Source of the DNA: Macrosoma leucophasiata
Lineage: Eukaryota; Arthropoda; Insecta; Lepidoptera; Hedylidae
Assembly (NCBI GenBank): GCA_036365455.1
Contig: JAWQUS010000004.1
Span: 3,355,501 to 3,419,500 of the forward strand
DNA length: 64,000 nt
Direction of reading: 5' to 3'
The position numbers and the translations under genes were made by a program. Positions 31,662 to 42,750 of this stretch are shown piece after piece; within the stretch, counting starts at the first letter, position 1, and every line of letters starts with the position of its first letter. Under the pieces are notes generated by a model, which was given only the letters and a program-made list of their open reading frames with translations, was not told where the DNA came from and searched no databases.

Positions 31662-33121
31662 TTGGATATGAGCATTGTTTGGGCATATTTTACACCCTCT
31701 CAAAATATATGACACGCTCTTGACCCATGACGTTGGTGCCCTTTTCAAAAACATTTGGTTCTTTCAAAAATGAAGGTGAAAAAATAAGTCAAGAATGTCA
31801 GATACTCAGAGAGGATGTAAAGTAAAACCAATCAAAATTCTGACGATTTGTATGCGAGGCAAGCTCGTGGCGAAAGCCCTTAGGGTTCGGCCCTTTATGG
31901 AAATCTTAGATTTGGTGGCGGTACTGAACGGGGTGCAAGATATCTCCTATATCTTAATCTGACGCGTTGGAGTAAATTATAAAAATCCCTCTTGGGCTTG
32001 GCATAATAATAGGTATTATGTAGTCAATTAAAATTACAAATACATTATTGCAATACAAATCGCGTATGTTCCATTTCACGTTAGTACTTCATAGCTTGTG
32101 AATAATTCGCACGGTTTGAATTAGCATTATTACGATGTTTAGTAGGACAGTTAGGTTTGTTACGGGGACTGCATACATTTAAGTAATGATGTTTGTTTTG
32201 AAAATTAATTAGTTACTTAGATAACACTTTATTTTGGAGTGGAGTTGATTTAAGGATATCAGAGTGAACGGAAATGTGTAAAGATAGGTAGGTATAAGAT
32301 GTTATACCTAAGATAGATCAATAAAGCAGTAGCTACCATAGATTAATAACAAGCTAAAATGTTAATATTTGTTTTTTTATTCAATAAACGCAATATGGAA
32401 TATATAAAAATTGTGTTATATATTTCGCGGTTTTATCCTTTTTCCTTTACACTAAAAATGTTTTTTTTCAAATGTACGGATTTTCATTCACAGTTTAACA
32501 AAACTCAGACCACGTTATTCTCTAGGATGTTCCTGCTATAATATCATAGATATTTTCATAATCATATTTGAAAACATGGTGCTCTGTTATTTAATTATCT
32601 AACTACCTAGCTTTTAAAACTGTTTGTTTTCCGAACAAAATAAAATAAAACACTATTACAAGAACTATATATCTGAGTCCCAACGACCAACGATTACTTT
32701 CAGAAAATGATTTTCAATTCGCAACGACCTAGATTTTTTTCGTACAAATCCTATTCAATATTTTCTACACATTTAAACGTCCGGTTCAACGCGATCAAAT
32801 GTAGATGATCCCATCATTAATTCCTTATACGACAATAGGCAACCTAGACACGTCCGCTAGGACATGTCCCAGGTTCGAACTCGCGATGGAATACGAATTG
32901 TTACCGTTATATGTCGTGACGAATCCGTCGTGTACTGGGTATCTTAACCGTGTAATAGGTAGGTCTAGTTGTAATATTACTACATTTATTTAGTTGATTT
33001 AGAACAACTACGACTGCGTTGTAGTTTTGAGTTAGATTCCTGGTGTTGTAGACCCCACCTATAAATCGAATTATAGGAAATTGGGTAACCTGTAGGTATT
33101 TAATGTAACTAACGTAACTTT
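31662..33121. other. Stretch with no recognised feature
   Basis: 1.46 kb, AT-rich. 'caggttcgaactcgcgatgg' near 32870 resembles a tRNA box B but no A box or cloverleaf accompanies it. Frames at 32359-32541 and 32805-32993 are not credible genes. Confidence 0.45.
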
Positions 33122-33399
33122 AACTGCCTCGGTAGCCTAGTGGTAGCAGGTCACTACAACTACGCTGAGGTTCTGGGCTCGATTCCCGGGTAGGGGGTTA
33201 TCAGAGATAATGGTGTAAAGTCCTTTATCTCTGGTTCTATTGGGATTTTTTAATTTCCTGGAAATTTCCGAGTACCTCGAAGTTCGGTAATGTGCCCGGT
33301 GATGTCAATAGGCTCGCCATCTGGCGTTTGCATGTATGATTGAATGCATCCATCTACCTCTGACTAACCCTTCGGGGATTACAGGCGTGAAGTTACGTT
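33122..33399 (+). repeat. RepB tRNA-derived SINE, full length
   Basis: Pol III box A 'tagcctagtgg' fits TRGYNNARNGG exactly. Box B 'gggctcgattcc' has one change. The body follows ('ggtgtaaagtcctttatctc', 'aatgtgcccggtgatgtcaa') and the 3' end 'cggggattacaggcgtgaag' plus 'ttacgttt'. There is no A tail, so the 3' end may be borrowed from a LINE partner, as is usual for such SINEs. Confidence 0.85.
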
Positions 33400-33748
33400 T
33401 AGTTTTCACTTACCTTAAACATCAGATTGATCATAATTATATTGATGGCAAGTGAATAACTTCTTCTTATCCTGAAATACTTGGCATACTTAAGTCGTTC
33501 ATAATATTACGCACGCCATCTTCATTTCAATTGAAAATTATTTCTCAAGCCTATAATATCTGCAATTTAGCTATTAGAATTCAAAATGCGAACAAATTGG
33601 ATGCATATTACACTTCCGAGCTAACAAAATGATGGGCGCATAAAAATGATTCGTACTTGACCTAGTTCGTTATTGCATTCACGCAGTGCATTTAATCTTT
33701 CGATTTGTTTATCTGTTTGTTGTAACAATAAGGTTGGCTTTATTATTA

Positions 33749-33989
33749 AGGGCTCCACACATAAACAGTCCGCCGGCAAATATTAGCCTGTCAGTTATCC
33801 TTCAGGCCATGAGAAAAATACGACAATTGATTTCATATTGTTCTCGGTCCCGATCGGGTCGATTGCTGCTTCAAAGATTAATCATAGGAGATCACAGACT
33901 CACAGTTCTTTGTACAATTTTGTCAGTCTGTGATATCCTACGATTAACAGGCTAACATCTGCCGGCGGACTGTTAATGTGTGGGGCCCT
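33749..33989. mobile_element. PIF/Harbinger-like MITE, 241 bp
   Basis: Left end 'agggctccacacataaacag' and right end 'ctgttaatgtgtggggccct' are inverted repeats continuing through 'tccgccggca' and 'ttagcctgt' for about 40 bp. The flanks are TTA on both sides (33746-33748 and 33990-33992), the 3-bp duplication expected for PIF/Harbinger. An 89-codon frame across it (33686-33955) is not a transposase. Confidence 0.75.
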
Positions 33990-33996
33990 TTACAGC

Positions 33997-34028
33997 CGAA
34001 AGACGTCCACAACTGGACAAAAATTCTG
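33997..34028 (-). repeat. RepC tail fragment
   Basis: 'gccgaaagacgtccacaact' is the reversed 'cagtggacgtctttcggc' tail motif, directly after the Harbinger-like element. Confidence 0.4.
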
Positions 34029-34050
34029 TATTGCATCATAATATATACTT

Positions 34051-34288
34051 ACTGGTGGTTGAGCTCCACTGACGGAGCACGCGGGCGTAGGCACCACCGC
34101 ATTACCTTATATACTTGCCGCTAAATGGTAGTGTTCAGCACTATCGTGTTCTGGTCAGGTGGTAATGCACCTCAGGAGTGATAACGCATCAGCATTTTGA
34201 CCTTGTGTGGGAGTCTATAGGCTGCAGTCATCACTTAACATCAATGTGATCTGCATGCTTGTTTGTCACTTCCATTACATTAAAAAAA
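34051..34288 (+). repeat. RepA, full ends, internal deletion (type I)
   Basis: Sense from 'actggtggttgagctccact' to a 7-A tail. 'ggtcaggtggtaatgcacct' shows about 45 bp lost between 'gtaatg' and 'cctcaggagtg'. Confidence 0.85.
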
Positions 34289-34923
34289 TGTTGTAGGTAC
34301 CTTATTAACATAGCCAAGTACCTACATTATAATGTAGTCATCGATATTAGATTATAAACAAAAACGATAATAACATAGTAAACTTAAGCAAGATAAGGTA
34401 AACATCAACTTTGAACGTTTACGGTCAATATTAAAGGTAATATGAAACATAAAAGGGCAAAATAACATTTTACCACAGTTTATTGCAATGTACGTGGGAG
34501 GACTCGTTCGCGAGTTCGATGCTTGTGCATATTAAATACTGTATTTATTACATTTTGATTTATATATGTCTGGGTGTTGAACATATTTTGAATGGACCTT
34601 ACTGAGTTTTGTTTTGGTAGGTTTTTTCTAAGTAACTGGAACTCTGTCAGTGAATGACAAAGTCCCATATTATTTTGTTTAGACTTATCTTGCCGTTTGT
34701 AAAAAAGAATATGGAACGTTCTGTTGATACCTATTTTTATTATTAAGTATTTTGGGACCATTATTTTTTTTATTTTATTTACTTTGACATATTAATCAAT
34801 GTATCTATTTATCATTACAAAAATGTATCAGTTGTTATTCGTTTTAATTTTATATTTGTAATTTGACCTATCACAAAGTAGATAATAAATTTATGATCAC
34901 AAGCAAATTCTTTTATTTTTTAG
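34289..34923. other. Stretch with no recognised feature
   Basis: AT-rich. The 93-codon antisense frame at 34480-34761 has no domain. Confidence 0.4.
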
Positions 34924-35215
34924 CATAGAGCAACACGGGCCACCGGCCGCGGCGGACTGGAGGGGAGTAGCCATAACGCTTATTACCGATACAAAACAGT
35001 CTGACATTTTTACGGGGGGAAATGTGTGCGACACACACGCACACTACAAAAATCGTCTATTACTACAAAACTCACACCTTGACTTTAACAAAATACAGAA
35101 ACAATTTCACGCACACGTTTAAACAACAAGGCGACAGGTATAGGCCCATTTGGGCTTGTACTTTGACAGAGGGGAAAGCCCGCATATGGCTACTCCCCTT
35201 TGGAGTTTCTCTATG
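34924..35215. mobile_element. hAT-like MITE, copy 1 (inverse of 50663-50970)
   Basis: Left end 'catagagcaacacgggcc' continues 'gagtagccataacgcttatt'. The right end is 'tggctactcccctttgg' to 'ctctatg', partly eroded. Flanking 8-mers ttttttag and tttcctag agree at 6 of 8 positions. Internal CACACAC-rich sequence and 'gtctattactacaaaactca' match the copy at 50.7 kb in reverse. Confidence 0.7.
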
Positions 35216-35302
35216 TTTCCTAGTGATTAAATAAATTTTTAAGTTTGAGTTTTTGAGTTTGTTGTATGTGTGATATTTGTTGGTCGACATCATAAAAGAG
35301 GT

Positions 35303-35461
35303 TATTGATTTGGTAGTTTTTTGTTAATACTACTATCCTGGGTTCGATTCTTGGGTCGGCTAACAGAGATAACAATGTGAAATCATTCATACCTGCTTCT
35401 ATTAGGATTTCTACATTTTCTAAAAGTTTTCCAGTAACTCGGTGTAAGGTAATGTTCCTGC
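35303..35461 (+). repeat. RepB, diverged
   Basis: Box B 'cctgggttcgattcttggg' is kept, followed by 'cagagataacaatgtgaaat' and 'agtaactcggtgtaaggtaa'. The A-box region is eroded and the 3' end stops where RepA begins. Confidence 0.6.
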
Positions 35462-35463
35462 AG

Positions 35464-35588
35464 TTTTTTTATGCAATGGAAGTGGCAAACGTGATGTCTG
35501 CAGCCTATTGACACCCACACAAAGGCCAAGATCAAAATACAGATGTGTTACCACTCCTGAGGCCTAAGGTGTTATGCCTCTGAGAGGA
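35464..35588 (-). repeat. RepA 3' fragment (type I)
   Basis: Antisense T run, a 17-bp gap removing 'catgcagttcacatt', then 'tctgcagcctattgacaccc' to 'aaggtgttatgcctctgag'. Confidence 0.75.
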
Positions 35589-35646
35589 ATCTATAGATAC
35601 CTCTACCACTTTCTATCCCCCGGTAAAATACAACGTGATTAAATGA

Positions 35647-35933
35647 TTTTTTTTTATGTAATAAAAGTGGCAAACAAGCGTGCAGTTCACATTGATATTA
35701 CGTGATGATTGCAGCCTATTAACACTTACACAATGACCAGAGGTCAAAATGCAGATGCGCTGCCACTCCTGAGGCATTAGGTGTCATGCCCCTGTGCCGG
35801 CAATTACAGGGTCGTACATAACCACCTGACCGGAACACGATAGTGCTGAACACTACCATTTAGCGGCAAGTATATAAGTTAATGCAGTGGTGCCTACGCC
35901 CGCGAGCTCCGTCACTGGAGCTCTACCACCAGT
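35647..35933 (-). repeat. RepA, full length (type I)
   Basis: Complete antisense copy from T run to 'gctctaccaccagt', with 'ccggcaattacagggtcgta' and 'gcggcaagtatataag'. Confidence 0.92.
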
Positions 35934-36339
35934 AAAAATACAGATAAACATAGAAATCAATGCAATCCCTTCCTAATAAGGCAGTGTTGATCTATTAGAA
36001 AATTATGCCGCTATGAAATATAATGCAGATTCAAACCTACGCATTATGTCTCGTATTAGCATTTTGCGCAAGGTAACACCTGCTCGCAAATGAAAAGATC
36101 TATTTCTAGACATTTTGTCGCTGTTATATTGATTTGAGCTGACAATTATATTGGTGGCAATAAAACTGAAGAAACAACTTTAGCAGTTTAGTTTATAACT
36201 TTATAGGTAAGGATCCCACTGCACAATCATTTCATTCATCCAGATATGCTGCAGACATAATGTATATCCACTAGGTTGCCTATCAAAATTTGGCCGCAAG
36301 TATTTTTTACTACCATTTTCAATAAACAATCGTCTTAAC
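35934..36339. other. Stretch with no recognised feature
   Basis: AT-rich spacer between RepA copies. Confidence 0.4.
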
Positions 36340-36487
36340 TATCACACAGACATCACAACTAATTTCTCAGAGGTGGCAATGCATCTACGTGTTGACCTCT
36401 GGTTTTTGTGTGGATGTCTGTATGCTGCAGTCATCACTTAACATCCATGTCAACTGCATGCATTTTTGACACCTTCGCAACAACAAA
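36340..36487 (+). repeat. RepA 3' half (type II)
   Basis: Sense 'actatcacacagacatcaca', 'ttgacctctggtttttgtgt', 'gctgcagtcatcacttaaca', ending in an eroded A-rich tail. Confidence 0.7.
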
Positions 36488-37065
36488 ATAAAATTACAGG
36501 AAACCTATAGGAAGTCTCGGTATTAAAAGAGATATAGAAAATCGTGTGTAAAAACTAATCATTCACTCTTATATCTTTGCATTCACTATTTTAATAAATA
36601 TCACATATTATTATACAACTAGCTACCGTTCACCGATTAACAGATCTAAACAAAAACAGATGCAAGCCAAAAACCGGTATAACATAAACAAATATCACCA
36701 CAGATATTATAGAAAACAGTACATCAACTACTAGGCTCGTGCCATTGCGTAAGATAAGGTCTGGCATGACAACCTTACAAGAACACTTGTGAACAACAAA
36801 AAATAACTTAAATACAAAGACGTTAAGGACGTATTTGAAGAGATCGCTGATACAGATAAGTTTGTAAGCACGAAACAGCTTTATGTCAATGCTTCAAAAC
36901 TGATATTTAACGACCGCACTATAATTTATGTATAGGAGATTAAAACTACGTTTGTCTGTGACGAAAGATCGCGGTTTTCAGTTAACGGTATTAATAATAG
37001 TTTTCTTTTTATGTGACAATATTTTCAGCAATCTTTAATATGTTTTAATAATATATGTTTGTCCA
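36488..37065. other. Stretch with no recognised feature
   Basis: AT-rich, with no coding signal. Confidence 0.4.
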
Positions 37066-37302
37066 GGCATAGGCACCACCGCATTACCTGATCTGCTTGC
37101 CGCTAAACGGTAGTGTTCCGCGCTATCGTGTTCCGGCCAGGTGAATTACCACCTAATAAATTTTCTGCCTGAAAGCAAAAACCTTAGACCTCAAAAGCGG
37201 CAACGCATCTATATTTAAATTTCTAGTTTCACGTATATGTTAACGATAGATGCTAATACTTGCCAATGTAAACGGTATTGCTTGTTTGCCACCTGTTTGC
37301 CG
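37066..37302 (+). repeat. RepA, degraded
   Basis: Sense 'ggcataggcaccaccgcatt', 'cttgccgctaaacggtagtg', 'cctcaaaagcggcaacgcat' and 'tgcttgtttgccacctg'. The GAGCTC head and the tail are lost. Confidence 0.7.
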
Positions 37303-37973
37303 ACTTGAAGATTGGACCTAGTACCCTCAGCATAGTAGTAGTGGTCAGGTATCGCTAGTCTACAATTACTAGCATAAAAAAAACTGTTAAATATCACTCA
37401 TCTCCTGATCGTGGTCATTCTAGGATCTGGAATCTTATGCCTAAATGCAGGACGAGATTATTGTGTAGCTTATCAGTACCGCCACATAACCAATACATAT
37501 TCACAAATTTTAAGGGTAAACTATGTTTAATTATGTATAAAGCACTTATTTAAGCGATAAAAAGTAAATATTGCAAGCTTACTCGTAAACCAGAATAAGT
37601 AGTCGTCTAAACGAGGTCAAATATCCCTTTCACGCTTGACGTTTGACAATGGAATATAGCCCACGGCATAAACCACCAGTTGTAACAAACATCATTATGT
37701 AATTCAGACGTAGATCAAAAATAAAAACAATATAAGAAGCCCTTATTGATTTGCCAATTTACAATAGAAGGATTTGTTATATTCACAGCAATCTCCAATG
37801 TATATAGAAAATAACGCCATCTAGCAGAATATATCGTAACTAGTATGTACGAAAATCAGCATGTCAAGTATGAACGATGATACAAATGACGGGTTGAATC
37901 ACGATTGCGAAGTTATCATATTTATTACTGACTTCTGAGAGAGCTATAATTCCATCAAAAAGAAAAATAACAA
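37303..37973. other. Stretch with no recognised feature
   Basis: AT-rich, with no shared repeat. Confidence 0.4.
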
Positions 37974-38060
37974 CGGTATTTCGGTAGCTTAGTGGTAAAG
38001 CCGCTGATCTGATTATTATGAGGTCGCAGGTGTAATTCCTGTATGTAAAAGTTTTTAATG
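37974..38060 (+). repeat. tRNA-like fragment with intact A box
   Basis: 'tagcttagtgg' fits the Pol III box A consensus exactly. Some 45 bp on, 'aggtgtaattcctg' is a weakened box B. The acceptor stem does not close, so it is a SINE head or pseudo-tRNA of a family distinct from RepB and RepE. Confidence 0.4.
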
Positions 38061-38154
38061 TTTTCTTTAATTACTGAATATACTCGCATAATTATAATAG
38101 CGTAAAAGGCAATATGACAACAACGTTAATGGTTGTGCCATAGCTTTGCTTAGC

Positions 38155-38430
38155 TTTTTTTTATGTTATGAAAGTGGCAATCAAGCATGCAGTTTACAAT
38201 GATGTTAAGTGATGACTGCAGCCTATGGAGACAAAGACCAGAGGTCAAAATGCAGATGCGTTACCACTTTTGAGGCCTAAGGTGTTTTGCCTCTATGCCG
38301 AAAATTACGGGGCCGTAATTACCACCGGACCGGAACACGATAGTGCTGAACACTATTATTTAGCGGCAAGTATATTAGGTAATGCGGTGGTGCCTTCGCC
38401 CGCGAGCTCCGTCACTGGAGCTCTACCACT
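38155..38430 (-). repeat. RepA, full length (type I)
   Basis: Antisense T run to 'gctctaccact'. About 10 bp near 'gacacccaca' are lost. Type I marks are present. Confidence 0.88.
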
Positions 38431-38505
38431 GCCGCTATCGTTCCTGTTTTATTCTTTTCATGTGAATAATGATGGAGTCAAAGATACGCGCAGATTATGG
38501 CAGAT

Positions 38506-38718
38506 GGTAAGTGTTTATTTCAGCCCATAGACATGTACACAAAAACTGCAGATGCGTTGTTATTGCCACCTATGTTAACCCAGGCCTATGTTATTTTCCT
38601 TTCGTGATAGTTATTATGGAGCTATACATTACCACCTGACAGGAACGCGACAGTGCTGAAAACAGAACACTACCATTTGGCGGCAGACAGATTACGCCCC
38701 TGAGGTAGGACACTGGTA
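38506..38718 (-). repeat. RepA (type II), rearranged
   Basis: 'gcccatagacatgtacacaa', 'gtgatagttattatggagct' and 'tttggcggcagacagatta', with 'acagtgctgaaaacagaac' carrying a 6-bp insertion. It lacks the head and tail. Confidence 0.65.
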
Positions 38719-38867
38719 GGTAACTTTTTCTGATTTAAAAACAGAGAACCTGTTAAAAAACTTCCGATCCGAAAATAAAATTCTGTCAACTAAAACAAAA
38801 AGACATTTTTATCCAAATTGCCTCAAGCTGTTTAAAAATAAAATACTCTTACACTCACTGTCTACAC

Positions 38868-39037
38868 TAGGTATAAACCTGTGTCGTGGGTGCCGTTGTA
38901 CACACATAAAACATACACAAACACCCAGACCAGGAACAAATATCTGTAGGCCATATTTATATTTGGCCCGGTGCGAGGATCGAGTCCGTGACCCTCCGAA
39001 TCAAACGGTCGTCTCAACCGCTGGACAAACCGGGTCG
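38868..39037 (-). repeat. tRNA-derived SINE-like repeat (third tRNA family)
   Basis: In antisense, 'gacccggtttgtccagcggt' supplies an A-box-like 'ttgtccagcgg' and 'cggactcgatcctcgc' a box-B-like motif, followed by a body with 'cagatatttgttcctggtct' and 'gtgtacaacggcacccac'. Repeats of this layout with a tRNA-like head are frequent in Lepidoptera. Confidence 0.55.
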
Positions 39038-39294
39038 TCAAATTAAACAGGGTAAGGAAACTGTTGTGTCTTTCAAAACCAGGAAACGCAACAGAAAATT
39101 ATCACTAAATGGGCACATTCATCAAAATCCAAACCACGCCTTATGGTGCTTAATTTTAATGATCGTATTGAACGAAAAGACTTCCTGGTGCATGATTTTA
39201 TCATCATTCTCGTAGAACTCAGGGGTCTAGAACAGTCTATTGGCCTAATATTTATCTCCAGATAAGGCCCGGCTGTGTGATATGTATAATTTTA
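39038..39294. other. Stretch with no recognised feature
   Basis: A 75-codon frame crosses from the SINE-like repeat into this spacer and has no domain. Confidence 0.4.
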
Positions 39295-39473
39295 ACTGGT
39301 GGTAGAGCTCCAGTCTCGGAGCGCGGGAGCGTAGGCACCACTGTATTATCTAGTATACTTGCCTCTAAATGGCAGTGTTCAGCAGTATCCTGTTCCGGTC
39401 AGGTGGTAATGTATGGCCCTGTGATTTCCGGCACAGATGCATAATACCTTAGGCCTTACGAGTGGCAACGCAT
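39295..39473 (+). repeat. RepA, 3'-truncated (type I)
   Basis: Sense from 'actggtggtagagctccagt' to 'acgagtggcaacgcat', where it stops abruptly at the RepF junction. A sense RepA losing its poly(A) end implies a deletion or insertion at the join. Confidence 0.82.
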
Positions 39474-39776
39474 GAAAAAAGGCATGCTCCGATGGTTCGG
39501 GCATATAGAAGGAATGTCGAATGAGCGAATGACTAATCTAAACAGATATACAATGCAAATGTGGGTGGTTGCAGAGGCCTAGGAAGACCAAGACTGACCT
39601 ACATTGATCAAATAGGTCGAGTTCTGTCTGATGGTGGGGTCAAAAGTCTTAGGAATCGGCGTGTATGTATGAAGAGAATGATGAAGGTAGACGAGGCACG
39701 AGACGTTTGTCAGGACCGGGATATCTGGCGCTCTACACTCTTTGCCTACCCCGTTAGGGACCTGGCGTGAAGATAC
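39474..39776 (+). pseudogene. RepF: non-LTR retrotransposon RT C-terminus
   Basis: The longest RepF copy. One frame reads MLRWFGHIEGMSNERMTN. After a frameshift near 39560, 39561-39770 reads GRPRLTYIDQIGRVLSDGG, then SLRNRRVCMKRMMKVDEARD, then DRDIWRSTLFAYPVRD. 'RWFGH.E', 'GRPR', 'RNRR.CM' and 'W.S...AYP' are the common end of a lepidopteran non-LTR element polyprotein. The RT catalytic part is absent, as in a 5'-truncated insertion. The clade (RTE-like?) is not certain. Confidence 0.7.
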
Positions 39777-40170
39777 ATATAAATTACTATGTGTACACAT
39801 TTAAATATTTATGTAATAAGATATTTGCCTGACTTATTCTCTGACTCTTCAAGGAACATAGCCAAGAAGTTACATACATTCGAAAAAATTATCCACATTT
39901 GTTAGAACAAAAACAATATAAAAAGGTAATAAATATAACAAGGTGACTCCAGTTAGCTTTAGCGTCTTACAAAACGTAAAGAAATAGGTTTACTTGAAAC
40001 AGGAAACAAAATGGATACAGTATATTATAGTAAGTGAATGTATAGACCGGCGTGAGGTAGAGATAGGATCTAGCGAAGGGTAATAAAGACGCCTCAAAGC
40101 AAAATCTAGCCTTAAGAACAGAGGTGGTATGGAGTCGTAATTTTTTTTTCGAATGATGATTTGTAAACAA
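39777..40170. other. Stretch with no recognised feature
   Basis: AT-rich spacer ahead of RepA. Confidence 0.4.
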
Positions 40171-40439
40171 GTGAGACGGAGCTCGTGGGCGTAGGCACCA
40201 CCGCATTGCCTTATATACTTGCCGCTAAATAGTAGTGTTCAGCACTATCGTATTCTGGTCAAGTGGTAATGTACGGCCCTGTTATTTCCGGCACAGAGGC
40301 ATAACACCTTAGGCCTCAGGAGTGGTAACGCATCTGCATTTTGATCTTGGTCTTTCTGTCAGTGTCTATAGGCTGGAGTCATCATTTAACATCAATGTGA
40401 ACTGCATGCTTGTTTGCCACTTCCATTACATAAAAAAAA
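40171..40439 (+). repeat. RepA, nearly full length (type I)
   Basis: Sense from 'gtgagacggagctcgtgggc' to an 8-A tail. Only the first 18 bp are missing. Confidence 0.88.
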
Positions 40440-40440
40440 C

Positions 40441-40520
40441 CTAATTAGAAACAGCTTGTCGACGTTGTTCTGGAGTCTTAAGTACTGGTCTTCACTGGCA
40501 AGCTGCATCACTGGAGCTCT
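40441..40520 (+). repeat. Local repeat J, unit 1
   Basis: 'taattagaaacagcttgtcg' and 'gttctggagtc', then 'gtactggtcttcactggcaa' and 'catcactggagctct'. Parts recur at 40602-40745, 40838-40885 and 41100-41245. Confidence 0.6.
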
Positions 40521-40581
40521 ATTGATTCGTTTCAAAGAAAGTAGTAAAAAATTAGGGGTTTTTTTTTAATTTTATACCTAC

Positions 40582-40600
40582 TGTGTGTGTGTGTGTGTGT
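40582..40600. repeat. (GT)n microsatellite
   Basis: Nine GT units between two repeat J units. Confidence 0.9.
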
Positions 40601-40601
40601 A

Positions 40602-40885
40602 TTACATATAAGATCGAAACTTATACCATAATTCTAAAAAGTTCTTAAAATCCTAAGAACTGCGCTGTAATTAGAAACAGCTCGACAGCTTTGTTCTGGA
40701 GTCAACGTGCAGTAGTGGAACCGGTTGTAGAACCGCTTCGGATTTTCTTCTAAATTTCATAATATTAAACAATTTTAATGTTAATAGGTAATATTTAAAT
40801 TTGCAATATGTTCTAATTTTTAAGAAATCGTGTAATTAAGTAGTGGTCTTCGCTGGCGAGCTCCATCACTGTAGCTCTACCAGCT
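40602..40885 (+). repeat. Local repeat J, unit 2 plus separated end
   Basis: 'aagatcgaaacttataccat', 'gtaattagaaacagctcgac', 'gttctggagtcaacgtgcag' and 'ggaaccggttgtagaaccgc' (to 40745). About 90 bp on comes 'tagtggtcttcgctggcgag..catcactgtagctctacc', which in unit 1 is directly joined. Confidence 0.65.
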
Positions 40886-41099
40886 GTAGAGACACTATGG
40901 AATAGTAAATTTTTATGATTTTGCCTCGGTGTCATAGGTACTTAAAGTTGTTCTCAATTATATGATGAGCGATGAATGATTGAAATACGTACCTATACAC
41001 GTTGCCTTAAACTGTTTTGTACATCATATTAAGTATGTACATCATATTAAAAAAATGAAAAAACTATTCCTAATGAAAAAAATCATGTTATATCTTACG

Positions 41100-41245
41100 A
41101 TATAAGACCGAAGCTTATACCATAGTTCTAGAAAGTTCTTAAAATGATAACAACTGCGCAGTAATTAGAAACAGCTCGACAACTTTGTTCTGGAGTCAAC
41201 GTGCAGTACCGAGGAACCGGTTGTAGAACCGCTTCTACTCTTCCC
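41100..41245 (+). repeat. Local repeat J, unit 3
   Basis: 'ataagaccgaagcttatacc', 'gtaattagaaacagctcgac' and 'ggaaccggttgtagaaccgc' match unit 2 closely. Confidence 0.75.
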
Positions 41246-41875
41246 CGCTTGCAAAAGTTCATACGTGTATACGCTCAACTATATTGTAGTTTGTAATAGT
41301 ATAGTTTTTTGTGGTGCAAGTCAAAAGCGGTAGACAATAGCGGTATTTTGTTCACAATAATTATTTTAAGTTTTTTTTTCAATTCAACCATATCTTGGCG
41401 CTATAAAAAAAAATCCTTTTTTTAGAGTGCGCTTAGGACTTTCATTATTTTATTCAATTAGGGAACGTTAGTTTTTTAACTCACACTGTAATTTTCGATA
41501 TTAGACCATCAACACAATGACTGAGATAAGTAATAGACAATTGGAAAAGGAATAATAAGAAGAATATGAGGAATCTTAAATGCAGCCTACAAATAGATTG
41601 GTCATAACGTATCATAGGAGTATGATGTACAGTACTCAAGATAAGAAGTAGAAGTACATATTACATGCACATATCTGCCCACTAGGAAATGCCTGTAGGA
41701 AGTGGAGTGGTGTTGGTTTTTTATACTATTAGTAAGCCACACCTTGTTGCGAAACCTTAATAATTGTATTTAAAGCGTTTGCAAATATAATTGTTTTATC
41801 AATTAACAAGAATCGCAAGATTCTCGAATTGCAAGATTTAATACGTAATTTTTGTAATAAGAACGAAGTTTTGAA
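41246..41875. other. Stretch with no recognised feature
   Basis: AT-rich, with no shared repeat. Confidence 0.4.
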
Positions 41876-41989
41876 CTAAATACCTTATTGCGCGGTACGC
41901 TGGCTAAGGGAACGAAAAATCCTCACGACACTTTTGCTTTAGTGTGTAGCGCTCGGAGAGGGCTCAGGCCGAGTACAAAATTTGACTTA

Positions 41990-42033
<44 letters not shown>

Positions 42034-42320
42034 ACAGTGACAAGCCATGCGACGCGCGCGTCTTCTGTGTATTCGTAAATTGTTTTGTCGTGTTCGTGTG
42101 TATTTAGTTTATTATGTATGTAGTTATTTGTAATATTTGAAAAAAAAAACAATGGATTGTTAAAGTGATCTATTAGAAGTTGAAGAGGAACTTCGTTCCA
42201 ATCGAGTGTCCCAGATGTATAGTTTTATTGACGTATTGAGCAATTTTTATATGTGGAACGTGTAAAATTGTTTATACAATAATCGACGATGGACGTGTTG
42301 ACCTGACGGTGAAGATATGC
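41876..42320 (+). promoter_or_regulatory. Possible promoter-like or transposon-end block with long (CT)n
   Basis: A 38-bp CT run (41995-42032) is flanked by CpG-rich 'ggctcaggccgag' and 'gcgacgcgcgcgtcttctg'. GA/CT runs bind GAGA-type factors at many insect promoters and CpG richness is unusual for this window. No TATA box or downstream coding exon is seen, so a transposon end is equally possible. Strand is a guess. Confidence 0.2.
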
Positions 42321-42740
42321 TGTACACTCGAGCTCTATAATATCTTTAGTGATTTATTAAAAAACGCTACAGCTCATAACTCGATCCAATAATGCAGACG
42401 GTAGCTGCTACCCTCAAGCGAGATATTTCTTAAGTTTCTTACTGTCTTCGTATTACGTTTGTTTACGTTTAGCTTTAGGTTTTTACAGATTAGTGTCATA
42501 CGAAGCGGAATAACAGTTCTTTTCTCTCAGTTAAGTTAGGTTTTCTTGTGTTTGTTTGGCGAATTTTATGTCTTCTAAGGTTTTGTTATCAACATGGGAG
42601 ATTTAGATTTTTCTATGTAAAGAGTTAAAATACTACAGTGTTTGTTTATTGGCTTTAATTACTAGGTTGTGACTGCTATTTAAATAAGTCTTCTGTATCT
42701 ATACTTTGATAAATACAGGTTTCTAAATATTTTTGGATAA
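42321..42740. other. Stretch with no recognised feature
   Basis: AT-rich, up to the RepB insertion site. Confidence 0.4.
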
Positions 42741-42750
42741 TATACTGGTA

